Shown piece after piece: positions 34,345 to 47,724 of a stretch of 64,000 bases of DNA. This DNA comes from Cryptomeria japonica (taxonomy: Eukaryota; Streptophyta; Pinopsida; Cupressales; Cupressaceae), in contig NC_081413.1 of assembly GCF_030272615.1 (NCBI RefSeq), positions 720,083,867-720,147,866 on the forward strand, written 5' to 3'. How positions within the stretch are numbered: the stretch's first letter is position 1; every line of letters starts with the position of its first letter. The notes beneath the pieces were generated by a model, which had not been told where the DNA came from, made no database searches, and saw nothing but the letters and a program-made list of their open reading frames with translations. The position numbers and the translations under genes are program-made.

Positions 34345-35736
34345 TAGTCTGATAAATGCAAATTGAATTGGCGATAAAGGACAAAAACATACCTTTAATC
34401 TTTAATATACTTTGCATCAATGAATTTTCAGATGACAGGAATACGTCAATCTGTGTATTATGTGTTTTGATTTCAGATTGTGCCTTCTTGTATCATGGAG
34501 ATTGAAACAATGCTTATGAACATGTTTACAGTCAGACCGATATGTGTGTATATCAAATCTGTTGTTTTGTTTGGAACCATTTATTGTCTTCAGCAAACTT
34601 GTTATGTCAGCGAACTTATTACTAAAACCTTGTACAAAGGAATGTTAGGGCATTGGTTATAAATGCTCTATCAATTGTCTTCTCCCTCTGTAAATGCTCT
34701 ATCAATTGTAATATTTTTAAAGGGAAAAAACTTCGATTTCTTGCAGTTGTTGTTGCATCCCGTCAAAACCCTACTTGCATTTCCAAAATATATGTCACGT
34801 CACCAAAAAACCATACTCACATTGCGAAAAAATTGTCAAATGGCATTAAAAATCTTAATATTCAGCACTTTTTGCTCTTTATATTCATTTAAGGTGAGTT
34901 TTTTGCAACTTTTTTGGAAAAAACCACAATTTTGGGGGAGTTTTTTGAGCACAAATCGGCACAATTTTTTCACTAAAATGCGGTGCTGATTTTTATTGTT
35001 ACTCACCATCCATTCAAACGCACGACTACTCGCAAGTTTGGTGAGCAATCGCAGGGCTTTTCAACCCTGCTAGCACCCATCTCATCCCCTTTTATTTAGA
35101 CATAATTCCAAGTGGATCTGCCTGCAACTAAAATGGAATGATGGGCAGTATGAAACTCCTCTTATCATACTAGTAAACAAGTGGCCCTATTGACTGAACA
35201 TTATTTTCAGTTTTTCTGTGACTAAGAAAATGGCCAATTTTCAAAGGTTAAGAGCAGAAAATGGACGAATAGTTCTGAAAGCACCTAAACAGTAAAAAAG
35301 TGAAATCTAAATTTTATGAAATATCCTAAATTATACTAAAGCTAGCATAGATTTGTTTCACACAGTACTATAGAGTAAAAGCATAATATACCAACCTTGC
35401 ACATCAATTTTCTTGCATCTTCTCCATCTGTATCTTGCAATTTTTTCTGCATTCCCAATGAAAGGAGTAGCAGAGGATATAGGCAAAATTTTGTTTCTTG
35501 GAACTGCAAAATCCATTTCCCTCCCCAATGTAATCATCCAAACTAACAGAAAAACAAGAGTTTCATATTGCATTTACCTTGCTTCCTTGTCTACAAATCA
35601 TCTCGAAGATAGAACTTTAAGCACCCTTTAAAGCCATATGGTCTACTTCTATGCAATCAAAGACAAGCAAAAAAGTCAAGTCAAAGTAAAATAACCTGAA
35701 AGAACTCCACATATGCATAGATTTACATAGTTTTCA
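34345..35736. other. Non-coding interval between Copia relic and hAT
   Basis: No gene identified. A minus-strand frame at about 35400-35575 has no recognised domain; its boundaries do not resemble strong splice sites, and I do not call an exon. A T-rich stretch lies at 34900-34990. Confidence 0.4.
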
Positions 35737-37467
35737 GATTTAACCTATGTTACCGAAAATGTCCCATTTTGCCCTTGGTACAAGTTCAAACAGAAATAGG
35801 CTACCCAAGGCAATAAGGCCATGCCTAGGCATTCCCATCTGCACCCAATCACTTCCAATGCCCAAAAAAGACAAATAACATCAATTTTCATAGTTTGAAA
35901 GCACAAAAACTATCATTTCATTTTGTCATTTGAAGCTAGCTGTTTTTTTTCTGAAAGGGGGAGGATTGCAAATGTGTCAAACACAATATGTAGGGAACTA
36001 CAGGGAGAGCTAGCTTGTATGAAGAACTAATAGTCAAAGGTAAGTATTTTGCAAACTTCTTTCATGTTTTGAAGATTATCGAAGAATTATTTCAATTTTT
36101 CCCTAAAAACATTAAAAAATTAAAGAATTTTTTTATGAACATTTTTAATATTAATTTAAATTGTTTTTTGTTTTTATTATGTTTATATGTTTTTTTTATC
36201 GGTAATAATAGTATATTTTATTAACATTTAACAAAAAGTACATCATCAATTGAAAATAAAAGCAACATTAACCAGTCCTCCCTACTAACCGTAACAGATT
36301 TTTGTAGCATAATTCAATAACAAAAAACCATCTCCACCCGCCCAGCATAACCCTGACCCTACAGATGGATTCTTCCCACATAGCCCTAGGGCTTCAAAAA
36401 TCTATACGATAGCTGTTCTAAACATACAAGCAGCCCTACAGCCCATCTGCTTTAAAGAATAGTAGAGACACCATGAAGCAGTAAAAACAAAAACATATAA
36501 TTTTAGCAACCAAAAAATAACCAAGAGCCATGTTCTCATTCTTTCTTCACCCTTTTCAGAGACCTGTTCACCTAGTAGTCACTCAGCTCAAACCTCACCC
36601 ATTTTTTGCCCTTCAACTGCACACCAGAGACCTCGGCCTGTTCCCTTTCTTTCTCACAAAGAAAATCCTTGAGTGCTTCCTACCCTATATTGTCCTCCAT
36701 CTTCTGCTCCTCCCTATTCGACATCACAATCCAGAGAATGAAAGGTTGAAGAGGGGTCGTAATTCCCCAACTTGAATCCAATCGCCAACATTTGTTACAA
36801 ACCCTATCCCTAGTTCCACCATCGCCATCAGAGACCGTATCCCAAACAGCCATTCTTCCTTGACACACATCATCATCACCCACTCTATCTCTTCCTTCTC
36901 TCCAAACTCCAACCCCACGCCAATACCATGAAAACAATATCGAAATTGGTTCGCTATCTGTGTTCCGCATTGATGAATTCTTCACCCAACAGAATGTCAA
37001 TGATCTACATGAAGATGGGCTCATCAAAATTAAAAAAGACAAGCATCCTCTTCTCCATTACAATCCCCATAAAGGCTAATTGTTGTTTAGTAGTCATGAG
37101 AGAAAATTCGCTTCCACAAATACTCCTTTCTATCTCCACCTCAATGCACACTATGTCAAGAAACCACCTCTTTTGTCTGATTTAAAAGCTACCAACCTGC
37201 CATAATAAATTCCCTATTCGAAACATCATACCAAACCACCTTTGGCGGTATACGGTCCACCTCACAAACCCAGGCACACATTTTGGAGATCCTCCCAGAT
37301 ATCACAAGCCTACTCATCATTAATCAACAAGGCCAACTTTGACAACGTGTCAACTACGTCATTGCCCTCTCGTCTCAAATTTGAGACTTTAAATTCTAGA
37401 AAGGAGTTTAGAAAAAAATTTAATAATCTTGATATATTTGTTCAATTTCCACAATGGAGCTTCACCT

Positions 37468-40400
37468 TTAATGATAAACAATAATAATTAATGAATCTCT
37501 CTCAAGGTGGAGTCGATTAACCTCTAATTGTTTTGCCTTTTTGATTGCTAAAAATGCAGCATGGGCCTCTGCTTCATTATTAGTCCCATTTGGTAGTCTT
37601 TTTGCCACGAATGCCACCATATCACCATTTGAATCCCTTGCCATAAACCCAACTCCCAATGGTCCAAGATTCCCCTTCAAAGCACCATCAAAATTGACTT
37701 TAACCCATCCCTCATTAGGCTTGTTCCACACCACCTCCGCAATACTACTCAGAGTCGGATCAACCCGAGAAGGCCCATGAACAGGCCAATATTTAATGAG
37801 AGGCCAATTCAAATGAATAAAGCTATCCTCCTTGTTGAAGTTGACTCTAAAAGGATCAATCTAAGACACAGCAACACTAACTAGTTTAGATTTTGCAAAC
37901 TTGATCCTACCAAATACTCAACAAACACGCTCCACTTTCTCCTAAAAAGTCCTCTTGTTTCTTTCCTTCCATATCTCCTAGATCATTGTTGAGGGACATA
38001 TTGACCATATACAAGAGAAAATAAATTTCTTACCAAACGAAGGCCAACTTTGAAAGAGCTCCTTCATAGTAGCAAGAAAGGGGAGGTTCCAACCAAGCTT
38101 CCCTATAACAAACCTCCAACAGCTATTAGCAAAATCACATGGCAATAAGAAATGATCTAAAGTTTCAACATTTTCATTGCATAACATACATTTAAAGGGC
38201 CCCCAAAAACCAATTTTTTGAGGTCTCTCCCCTTAAAGTATTCTACCTTGCAAAGCTAACCACGAAAATGAACCAGCCTTTAGTAGGCATTTATTATTCC
38301 AGCACAGTTTGTATGGCCAGTGGTCCTCAACTATCGCAGCTTCAAGCAAATTATACCCAATTTTGACTAAATATTTTCCTTCTTTTGCCCCACACCAAAT
38401 CACCTCATCATTTTCCCCTATAAGCATAACTTTCCGAACTGAGAAGATATGAAGCAGCAATCTATCCTCATCAGCATCCAGCCCTAACTCCCTAGTAGAC
38501 TTCCATTGCCACTCCTCTCATCCATCAATCCGTCTTTTAATCATATAATTCACCACCTTCTGCCCCCACATGTCCTTAGTCTTTTGTTTAATATTGTTAA
38601 TACCACTCATCCCCCCCCCCCCCAAAGCCAGAAAACCTTCCCGTGAGTTCCCAAAAATTGGCTTTCTTCCCATCACTAATCAGCCAAGTAATATGATCAG
38701 TAATAGCATGGCAGTAGGACATCATAAAGTTCCATATTGCAGAGCCCCAAGGCGGGTCCAATATGGTAAGTATTCTCCCTCTATCCCAATGATCCAAATA
38801 TTTTGCAGCCAAAATTTGCACCCACGTCTACTCCAGGTTACAATACATATTCCATATAAGCTTTGCTCCCCTGGCCTCATTCATAAGTTGCCAATTTCTC
38901 AACCCAGCCCCACCCACAAACTTTGGTTTTTAAATTCCATCCTAGGCAAGTAGTGGGATTTTGTCCTATTCATGGCTCCCATTCCAAAAGAACTTGCGCA
39001 TCTTATGCTCAATCACCATGATAACTTTGCTTGGAATTCATCAACACATCATTGAAAAAATAGCCGAAATAATAAATTTCAGCATAGACATATAATCAAC
39101 CAAAGTTAACCATTTGCTCTTCCATCCGTCCATTCTCTCCAAACAACAATCAACCAAATTTTGCCATAAATTAGACCTGCATGCCCCTCCAAACGAGGGC
39201 ATTCTCAAGAACATACCCAAGAGAGTATTCAATTTAATCCCCAATATCTTGGATATTTTCTTTTTGTTTATCAATTTGAGTGTTGAAGAAGAAAATTACA
39301 GACTTCTTCCAGTTAAAGCATTGGCTAAAGCTTCACTGTAAAGTTCAAGGGTGGCCTTCATACATCTAACCTCCCTAAAGGAGGCCTCACCCATCAAAAG
39401 AGTATCATCTACAAACTGGAGATGCGCGGTTGAATCAACCCCTCTATCAATCTTGACTCCTTTCCACAACCCCTCCCTCTGTTTCTTAGAAATAAGTCTA
39501 CCCAAAGCCTCCGCCATAACAATGAATAGAAAGGGTGAGAGGGGGTCACCTTGCCTAAGCCCTTTGGAAGTTTGGAAAAAACCTTGCAAGCTCCCATTAA
39601 CCAAAACCGAAACTCTTAGAATCAATACAGCTACGGATCTAAGCCCCCAACCATTGCAAAATCCAAACCGCTCCAGAACCTTCAAAAGGAAGTTTTTGTT
39701 CACTTGATCATACGCTTTATGAATGTCAAGCTTCACAAATATTCTATCACTACCCGCCAACATTATTGAGTGAATAGCTTCATGAGCTATAATGATACCT
39801 TCAACAATAGATCTATTAGGGGTGAAACCACCATGTTCTTCAAAGATAATAACATTCAAAGTCTTTTTCAATGTATCAACCATAACTTTGGAAATGATTT
39901 TATAAATCGTATTACAAAGAGAAATGGGTTTGAGATCCTCGAAAGATTGCACATATTCTTTTTTATTCCTCAACCACCCCCCAAATATCAAGCTTGAGCA
40001 CATCCCAAAATTTTTGAGAAAATAATGCTAGAAAACGATCGGCACCTGGGGCTTTCTCCCCACCTAAAGAAAAGAGAGCAACTTTAACCTCCTCCAATTG
40101 AACAGGTGCTTGTAACATTGAATCTTGATCTTTAGAGATCAGTTTTGGGATAACATTGAGAATCTCCCTGTGAGCCTCCTCATTGTCAACAACATCACTT
40201 GCTAAAAAATTCTTATAGAAAATATTGCCTCCTTGTCGATGTCTTCAAGATCATTCAACAATTGACCCCCACTATCTTTAATCGAAAAGATTTTGTTTAG
40301 GAATCTTCTAGCTTTAACTGAGTTATGAAAGAACCTCATGTTGTGGTCACCTTCTTTGAGCCAACATTCTCTTGATTTCTGCTTCCAAAATACTTCCTCA

Positions 40401-41430
40401 CACACGAGAATTTTCAAATATTGGGAATTCAAAAGTTCCTCTTCTAGAAAATCCTCATCAACAATACCATTTGTATAACTTTGTTATGAAGCTTTTCCAA
40501 CTTTTGCTCGAGAAGCATTTTTTCAACAAAAATATCCTTAAAGTGAACCCTATTCCATTCTTTCAAATTCGCTTTGATATGCTACAAGTTTTTGGAAAAA
40601 ATGAAAGTCTTGTTCCCACATCTAACCAGTGCATTTTGCCACCATTGAGCGATCAACTCCCGATACCCTTATGCTCTCAACCACATTTTTTCAAATTTCA
40701 ACAGGCACCGCAACAGGATAGAATCATGCTGCAAGACCAAATATACCGAGTAATGATCTGAACTAAATTTAGGATACAAGCCTCACAAACAACTGGTTTC
40801 TCCATCCAATCCCTTGCCAAAAAGAAGCGAACCAACTTTTCCGCAATATTCAAGAAGCCCTCTCTCCGATTTATCCATGTAAATTCACCATTCTTGAACT
40901 AAACTTCTGATAAACCATTCCTTGTGACAAAGCTTTAAAAATCCACTTGCACTGTCCCAAAAAAACTTCTTCCACCTTTCTTGTCTACTACCACCAAGGT
41001 TGCATTAAAGTCACCACCAAGAATAAGCACCTTGTTATTGAGATTATGCATGCTATAGAAGTTGTTGCACAAACTCTCTTTTAAGACTCTAGCTGATTGG
41101 ACCATAGACATTAATAAGATAGATTTCCCCATACACAACAAATGAATTAAGCCTAACCATCTACCAATACCCACCATGCTACACCATCTCACCTGAGGCT
41201 AAACTCGATTTCCAAATAAGACCCAGACCCCCAAAAGCACCATCTGAATCCACAAAAGCCCCTTCCCAGACCTTTAAGCTTCTAATAAAATTTAAGCCTT
41301 CATCCTTGTTCAACTTGATTTTCTAAAGCAACACCACATCTAGTCACAATTGATCAAAACACTGCTTAATCAGTTGCCTCTTGTCAGAGGCATTGCAGCC
41401 CCTAACATTCCATGATAATATTTTCATGGC
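37468..41430 (-). pseudogene. LINE ORF2 (endonuclease - reverse transcriptase - RNase H)
   Basis: Domains in order on the minus strand. APE-type endonuclease: start text NVRGCNASDKRQLIKQC near 41410, and LILGGDFNATL near 41020. Reverse transcriptase (about 40000-39290): LKPISLCNTIYKIISKVM, VKLDIHKAYDQVN, GLRQGDPLSPFLFI and FVDDTLLMGEA, the FxDD catalytic box. zf-RVT: NENVETLDHFLLPCDFAN near 38170. RNase H: VKVNFDGALKGN, then NNEAEAHAAFLAI and HLERDSL (37760-37480), keeping the acidic residues. The ORF would nick target DNA and copy element RNA. Stops and frame shifts lie between and within the domains, so it is inactive. Confidence 0.93.
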
Positions 41431-41583
41431 TGCCGAGGAAAGGCATAGCCTTTCCCCAATCTAAGCATATTGTCCTTTGGCACTACCAGCAAGTTCTAAC
41501 TTTGCCTTAATAGTCTTGGGACCCCTAGATTTCTTCTCACCATTTTTAATTTCAGCAGTAAAGGATTTCTTCTGACCTAGAGA

Positions 41584-42194
41584 TTATTTCTCCAATATAC
41601 CCTCAGAAGCATCAAGTCCCAACAGATCCTCATCTTCAACATTTGGGTGGGTTTCCCTTGCTCCACACACATTGATAGGAGAGCCTTCATCATCCTCTAT
41701 CGTCAAGCCATTGAAAATTTGTTCTCTTATAGGGGCCTTCTGAATATCTTTAAACAAATGGTCGTCATTATCCATCTCAAAACAAGTAGCTTCTTCCTCA
41801 CCATTTTCATTCCTTAAGTCCTTTTTTTGATTGTCATCAAAGCCATACTCTACACTATTTTTGAGAGGGGTCACTAGCTAGAACTCCCCTTCCATGTCAC
41901 CCATTTCCTAGGAATCTATAACATCCTCTGATCCCAGATTCGCCCCATGCACCCTGTCCTCCAGCAAATGTTTTTCAGAGTTCGCACCAAGGAAATTGCC
42001 CAAAGCATCCCTCTCCTCAAAACAATTTGGGCTCAACCCCAAGCAAACAGTGTCTTCATCCAAAGCACACCCATTATCTTGACATTCGGCCCCCCTTTTT
42101 GGAGATGTCAATCCCCACACGATCGACATCGAAAGAAGTCAACTCCCTGCCTTTATCCACCATAGAAGGTTGTTGTAAACTTTGGTTTGGTACC
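41584..42194 (-). pseudogene. LINE ORF1 tail / inter-ORF region
   Basis: Two minus-strand open frames at 42129-41908 and 41874-41584 are acidic (for example DVEDEDLLGLDASEGILEK-like text) and lie exactly between the ORF1 break at 42195 and the ORF2 endonuclease. I take them as the variable C-terminal part of ORF1. No domain is recognised, and stops separate the frames. Confidence 0.5.
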
Positions 42195-42464
42195 TATTGT
42201 GACCTATTTCACACATCGCCCCATTGCAAATTGGGACCCCCAGTTGTTTGCTTTTTTTAGGGTTTTGTCTTAGCATTGCAATTTCATAAGTCTCTATTTT
42301 GGAGAGTTTGAGTTAGAGTTTTCTAGGAGTCATCCGAGCCAAATAGAGAAATCATGCCACAATCAATGTCTGAACATCACCAAAGCACTTAGAAGGCCCA
42401 AAGGATGAAAATCGCAATTGCTTTGGGTCAATTCTGATGCCTTTCTATTTTTTAGGAATTCTGC

Positions 42465-42606
42465 TTTTTGCTTTTTTTTGTTTTTTGTTTTTTGCTTTTT
42501 TGTTTTTTGGCACTTTGGGACCAATTTGAGAAGCAGCTTTTTGGCTTGCTTTTTGCTTTTTGGCTTTTTGGCTTTTTTGCTTTTTTTGCTTTTTCTGCTT
42601 TTTTGA
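42465..42606. repeat. T-rich GCTTTTT-type low-complexity tract
   Basis: Runs of 4-8 T separated by GC, GG or TG, often as GGCTTTTTGGC. It yields lysine-rich or phenylalanine-rich open frames on opposite strands that are not genes. Confidence 0.9.
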
Positions 42607-42819
42607 AAGTAGACCTAGGATTGGGTCCCACAGGTCATGGTGACAGTGTTCATGTCTTAAAATCAAAAATTTATGTCTCCAAATGTAAAAAGCAGGGAAG
42701 AATCTCCAAGCAAGAGTTTGTTCCAAATGTTCCAAAAAGTCTATCAAGTGTCTGCACCAAGGGCGTGATCATAGAAGAATGGCTTATCAAGATGAAGTCC
42801 TCCCACCTTATGGCTGGAC

Positions 42820-43230
42820 ATGTATGAAGTCCGCCCCATCCAAGATGAACACAAAATCCGCCATGCCTAAGGCAAGGTCAAGTCCGCCAAGGCAAAGAGA
42901 AGATGGCTAACCACCGCCCAACACTTGGAAGAGGATGGCATGAAGAAGTTGAAGTCCACCACAAAGCGGCAAGCAAAACATGAAGTCCGCCTAGTACAAG
43001 GGAAGGATGTCCAAGGCATAGCAAAGTACGACCTAGGTATAAATGGAAAATGTCCAAGGTGTTATGAAGCCTGCCTAGGAAGTATGTGAAGATAGCAAGA
43101 CAAGGTGAAGTTCGCCAAGGGAAGTAGAAAAACAATGTTCAAATGAAGTTTGCCATGCCACCAATGGCAAATGGCTTGGAAAATAAGAAGTTCGCCTAGA
43201 ACAAATTGGCAAAATAATGTGCCAAGTCCA
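42820..43230. repeat. Degenerate short repeat, AAGTCCGCC motif
   Basis: AAGTCCGCC or a one-base variant (AAGTTCGCC, AAGTCCACC, AAATCCGCC) recurs about every 30-50 bp through the block, with ATGAAG or CAAGG text between. Non-coding. Confidence 0.75.
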
Positions 43231-44308
43231 CCAAAACATGGGAAAGTATTTCAAGCACATGGATAAATTCGCCATAGATAAAGTTCTGGAAAAGTTGGAG
43301 AAATTTTCGAAAGTCCAACACTTGGAAAAAAATTTGAAAACTCAACAATTAGAATTATTTTAGAAAAATAATTCTAACACAGAAGAATTTTGGAATTCGA
43401 GAGAAGAATCTAGAAGGTTCTATGCCAACTCGCTTAAACGAGAAGATTGAGTTTCCATTTTGGAAGAAATAAAACAAGTCCCAATTCGATGAACCCAAGG
43501 AAAATACAAAAAAAAAATGAAAAAAATAATAAAACATGAAATTCCTAAAAATTGGACTCCTCCAACTCTATATCTATTCAACTTGTCCCTTTCAAAATCA
43601 TTATCAGGTTTGAAGATTGGAGTTCGATTGTGAAGAGGTTTTCTCTCTCTCTCAATGTTATGAAAGATTGAGTTTTGAAGAGGAATTCTTGAGGAAAGAA
43701 TAAATTTTCTAAGTGAAGGACAAAGACTAGAGTGCTTTTTCTGAGTTTAAGACAGAATTTTCAGAGTTGAAGGCATATTTTCGCCAAAATCGGTCAAAAG
43801 TAAATTCCAAAAGTTCAAAAATCCAAAATTTTAACTGATTCCTTTCATTCTTCTTTTGTCTTGATCATTTTTTCACTTATTTACTGAGTATTTAGCTCAA
43901 ATTCATCCATTTTTCAGTCTGATTTTTGGCAGGCTGAAAGTGAAATTTTCAAGTAAATCGTCCAAAATCAGAGTTAACTTTAAACTTCACGAAAAGTAAT
44001 GTTGAATTTTTCATGTTTGTTGCAGGTTGATGACAACCAGAGGAGGACCTTTGAGGAAAGCTTATTAGATGAAGTTTGCCAGTAAAGGGTTGCAGCTGGA
44101 ATCAAAAATCAATTCCAAATGGAAAAATGCCACAGACACCAACCTCGGGGATGTAGACTTCAAAGATTTCAAATAGAGAAAGTATGGGCTAGATAGATTT
44201 TTGCCAACACCTATTGCTCGCCGGATGATGAGAAATGGCATCGTCCAAGTGGCTGGATTTCCACCAGCTATGGAATGTGCAGAAGTTATGGTTGAATGTA
44301 ATCAGGAA

Positions 44309-44860
44309 GGAATTTTCTTTGCCATCATTAGACCAGTCTTGAAGCAGAATTTGACCAAGGCATTGGATTTCTTCATCAGGAAAAACCTCCATCTCTTCTA
44401 CTTTAGAACTGGTCCAGTGATGGCAAAGAACCTCCATCTCCTCGAAGAATCTCAAACTCGGAACTCAGGAATTTTCTTTGCCATCATTAGACCAGTCTTG
44501 AAGCAAAATTTGACCAAGGCATTGGATTTCTTCATCAGGAAAAACCTCCATCTCTTCTAATTTAGGACTGGTCCAATGATGGCAAAGAACCTCCATCTCC
44601 TTGAAGAATCTCAAACTCGGAACTCAGGAATTTTCTTTGCCATCATTAGACCAGTCTTGAAGCAGAATTTGACCAAGGCATCGGATTTCTTCATCAGGAA
44701 AACCTCCATCTCTTCTGCTTTAGGACTGGTCCAGTGATGGCAAAGAACCTCCATCTCCTCGAAGAATCTCAAACTCGGAACTCAAGAAATTTCTTTGCCA
44801 TCACTAGACCAATCCTGAAGCAGAATTTGACAAGGGCATCAAATTTCTTGTCCGTCCAGG
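44309..44860. repeat. 159-bp tandem repeat with internal inverted arms
   Basis: Units begin GGAATTTTCTTTGCCATC at 44309, 44468 and 44627, with a diverged partial unit at 44785; the period is 158-159 bp. Each unit contains CTTTGCCATCATTAGACC near its start and GGTCCARTGATGGCAAAG about 95 bp later. These are inverted copies, so single-stranded forms could fold. Open frames on both strands here come from the repeat. Confidence 0.9.
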
Positions 44861-46474
44861 ATGCCTTCCTAGGAGATAGCTCTTCACGCCACTTGTCTAG
44901 CATACATTTGTCTCTGGTTTTATTTTGGGAAACTCTATCTAGGGTTGTGTTGTCTTAATCTTAGTTGTTGATCTTAGATCGATCTCGACCCTTCATTTGT
45001 TTTCAGAAACTCTAATATAAACTCTCATTCTCTCATTTCAGTGTTGTAGAGAGATTTATGAAATTGTTGCTTAGAGCTATCTTGATAATATAAGTTCATT
45101 CCCAGCTTGCTTTGAAATCTTATTGTTATCACGTGGTTGCATGGTTGCATATCTTTCTTCAACATAGAATAGTTTTGTTTAGAGTAAATTTGCTTTCAAA
45201 GTTGTTAAATGAATGAAGGATTTGATAGTGCGGATTGGTGAAACTTTTGCTCATACTTTCTTTGAATAGATGATTTTTATTCAATGTGTAAAGTTAGCTT
45301 GAGCTTATACCGTGGATGCTTAACTTCTACTTTGGGTGAATATTGTTCGTTGGATGGTATCATTCGTAGTCTGAAAATTTCAAGCACAACCTTAGAAGAT
45401 TGCACCTACTTTGTCTAGTTGTCCGTAGTGTGGCGAAACAAAGTATCGTTGATTGGTTTCATCTAATCTTTACCGTCTCCCAAGTTCTTAGGAGTGGTAT
45501 AGTCGTATAGAACTTCTAAATCCCTATCCTTTTATCCCATTTTTTTTTAAGTCCAAAATGGAAAATCAAAAAAAAAAAAGCATTCATTGTTATATTCATC
45601 AAAGTCCTAATTTGTGATCAATATTAGTTGAGAGTAAGTCCCCCTTGTATTTCAACATACATTACCAAGGAAGCTATCCAACATAAAGTCGCTCGTTCGC
45701 ACATATAAACCTTGGAGTCGTTGTGTGGTCTTTCTTTGCAATCTTGGCACATGTAGTGATTTTGTTCAAGAGAGGATAGGGTGTCGGGTGTCTTTGGCAT
45801 TTTATTCTAATGTTCAGTGAATGATAAAACATACACCAACAAAACCCTATTAGCATTGTTTGGTTCCATACCCAGCAGATCTGAGGGGGACTCCCCTTTC
45901 TCATCAACTGTTGAACCCACAAAATTCTGATGCTTCTCAAGTACTTTATCCAAATCATGAAGTTTGTTCATAAGATAGTCTTGTTCTGTATCTTTATCTT
46001 TTTTATTGCTCACACAGTCTTTTGCTGAATGGCCAGCTTCCTTACAGATTTTACAATTCTCCACAATCTCTTCAACCTCAATCTGTTGCCACCACATCCC
46101 TTCAGCAAAACTGAACTCAATAGCTTTAGGGAGTGGTGGATGGGATTTCCACTGGATGCAAATTCTAGCATACATGCTAAAATCTTTCTTTTCCACCACC
46201 TCATCCGCCTTCAAGAACTTGCCAATACCATTCCCAATGGTTTTTAGGGTTTCCAAGTTCCAATATTCATGCAGTAGGTTATACAATCGAACCAAAAGCA
46301 ATATTTCTTCAATGGTCGCCCAAACTAGATCAAAGTTTGAGCACCAGTCCTTAATATAGAAACCCATACCACCCATTAAAAAAGGACCATTGTTGAGAAT
46401 CCATTGTTTTTCTCTAGCTGATTCGCAAGTGACCATATAGAACCATTGAAAAAGGTTTTCAATCCAAAATTCTT

Positions 46475-47435
46475 TGTAATGTCCCCACTTTGAATAGAAT
46501 TTAATGGTAAATAATAATAATTAAAATTCGAAAGAATAAAATAATGAAATTAAAATTAAAAAATAAAAGAATATAATTAAATACAATTAAAATTTAGTTA
46601 AGTTAATGAATGGTCAAAAGACATGGAATGAAAAGTTGTGATTCTCTCAAACATGAGATATAAAGGGAGAAGAGAACCTCATTTAATAGGGGATAATTTG
46701 AGAATCAGAAGTGCAGATCTGATTTAAATAATAAGTGCAGATCTGATTATGAAAGGTTGTGTCCCTTTCAAAGGGCAGAAATAATGAAGAGTTGCACTCT
46801 TTCAAAGGGTGCTAATGGTGAAAGGGTGTGTCTCTTGCCAAAGGGCATACATGATGAAGAGGTGTGACCTCTCCTTCACATTGAGAGATATAAAGGAAAG
46901 GAATCAAAAGCATCTAGGGATATCACCATCGATCATATCAGATCAGAACTGTTATTAAGATACAGGCAGTAACATCTTTGTTCTTGGTGGTATGTATGGG
47001 GATGTTCTGAATATGTATGTTTAATATATGAAGCCTGATAATGTTCTTATGCAGAATTTAGTACTAATATTAATTTAGACTGCAATATGTATGATAGTCA
47101 CTTAATTTCATATGCATTCATAGTACAGCAAGATGAGCCCCAAGGGTGAAAGAACTCATGATCCTGAAATCTGGGCTGTGGGCCCCAAAGGTGAATGGAC
47201 TGAGGTTCCAGTAATCTGGGCTGCAATAGGGAGATGGTATTATCGCACCCTAGACAAGCAAGTCTCCCATCCAGGATTAGAAATTAGAAGGGGATTAAGA
47301 TTAGGCCTGAATAAGGACAATGCCTAACTGTACTATAAGCATCACTAGTCATTAATTCGTAATTACTGTAACATGGTAGGCAGTGATGTATGTTTCTCTA
47401 TGGGAATTGACAGCCTATAAATAGGGGACATTACA
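46475..47435 (+). repeat. 5' LTR of the 2.3-kb element
   Basis: 961 bp. Contains a duplicated GTGCAGATCTGATT block. It lacks about 107 bp present in the 3' LTR; the missing block is bounded by AGAT in the longer copy, which suggests deletion between short direct repeats. Confidence 0.93.
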
Positions 47436-47724
47436 AATGGTATCAGAGATTTGATCTTGCCATCCTGCAGGGTAAACATGAATCAATGAATCATTCTAGT
47501 CAATAAGAAGGAATCTAATAATAAATGTATTTGCGTTTATGCTCTGTGTTTGCATATATCCATGTATATGCTCCATGTTTTTATGTGTATGCTCCATGTT
47601 TGGTTTATGCATGTTTATTCCATGTGTGTTTCCAAAGCCATTTCATATTGGGAATCATTTTCAACAACCCATAATCATTGCTTGAGGACAAGCACTCTTG
47701 AGTGCGGCCTTGAGTGGGGCGGAT

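Larger units (their letters stand above)
42195..45841 (+). mobile_element. 3.6-kb LTR unit (probable solo LTR) within the LINE
   Basis: Starts TATTGTGACCTATTTCACAC at 42195 and ends CATACACCAACA at 45841. Both ends resemble the minus-strand unit at 17889-23967, including the TTGTTCAAGAGAGGATAG phrase near the end. LINE ORF1 text breaks at both junctions. The flanks GTACC and AAACC match only partly. No PBS, PPT or coding domain. It carries three low-complexity or repetitive blocks, listed separately, and a TATA-like CTCTATATCTATTC near 43567. A full element with unrecognised halves cannot be excluded. Confidence 0.75.

Noticed and set aside
35358..35631. Possible host exon on the minus strand
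   Set aside because: The frame is short, the candidate donor (GTTGGT) is weak, no acceptor is clear and no family is recognised.
42418..42827. Phe-rich or Lys-rich open frames of 100-119 codons
   Set aside because: Translation of the T-rich GCTTTTT tract in an LTR; no domain and equally open on both strands.
44189..44958. Plus- and minus-strand open frames around the 159-bp repeat
   Set aside because: Repeat units with inverted arms give the same peptide text more than once and on both strands; no start context or domain.
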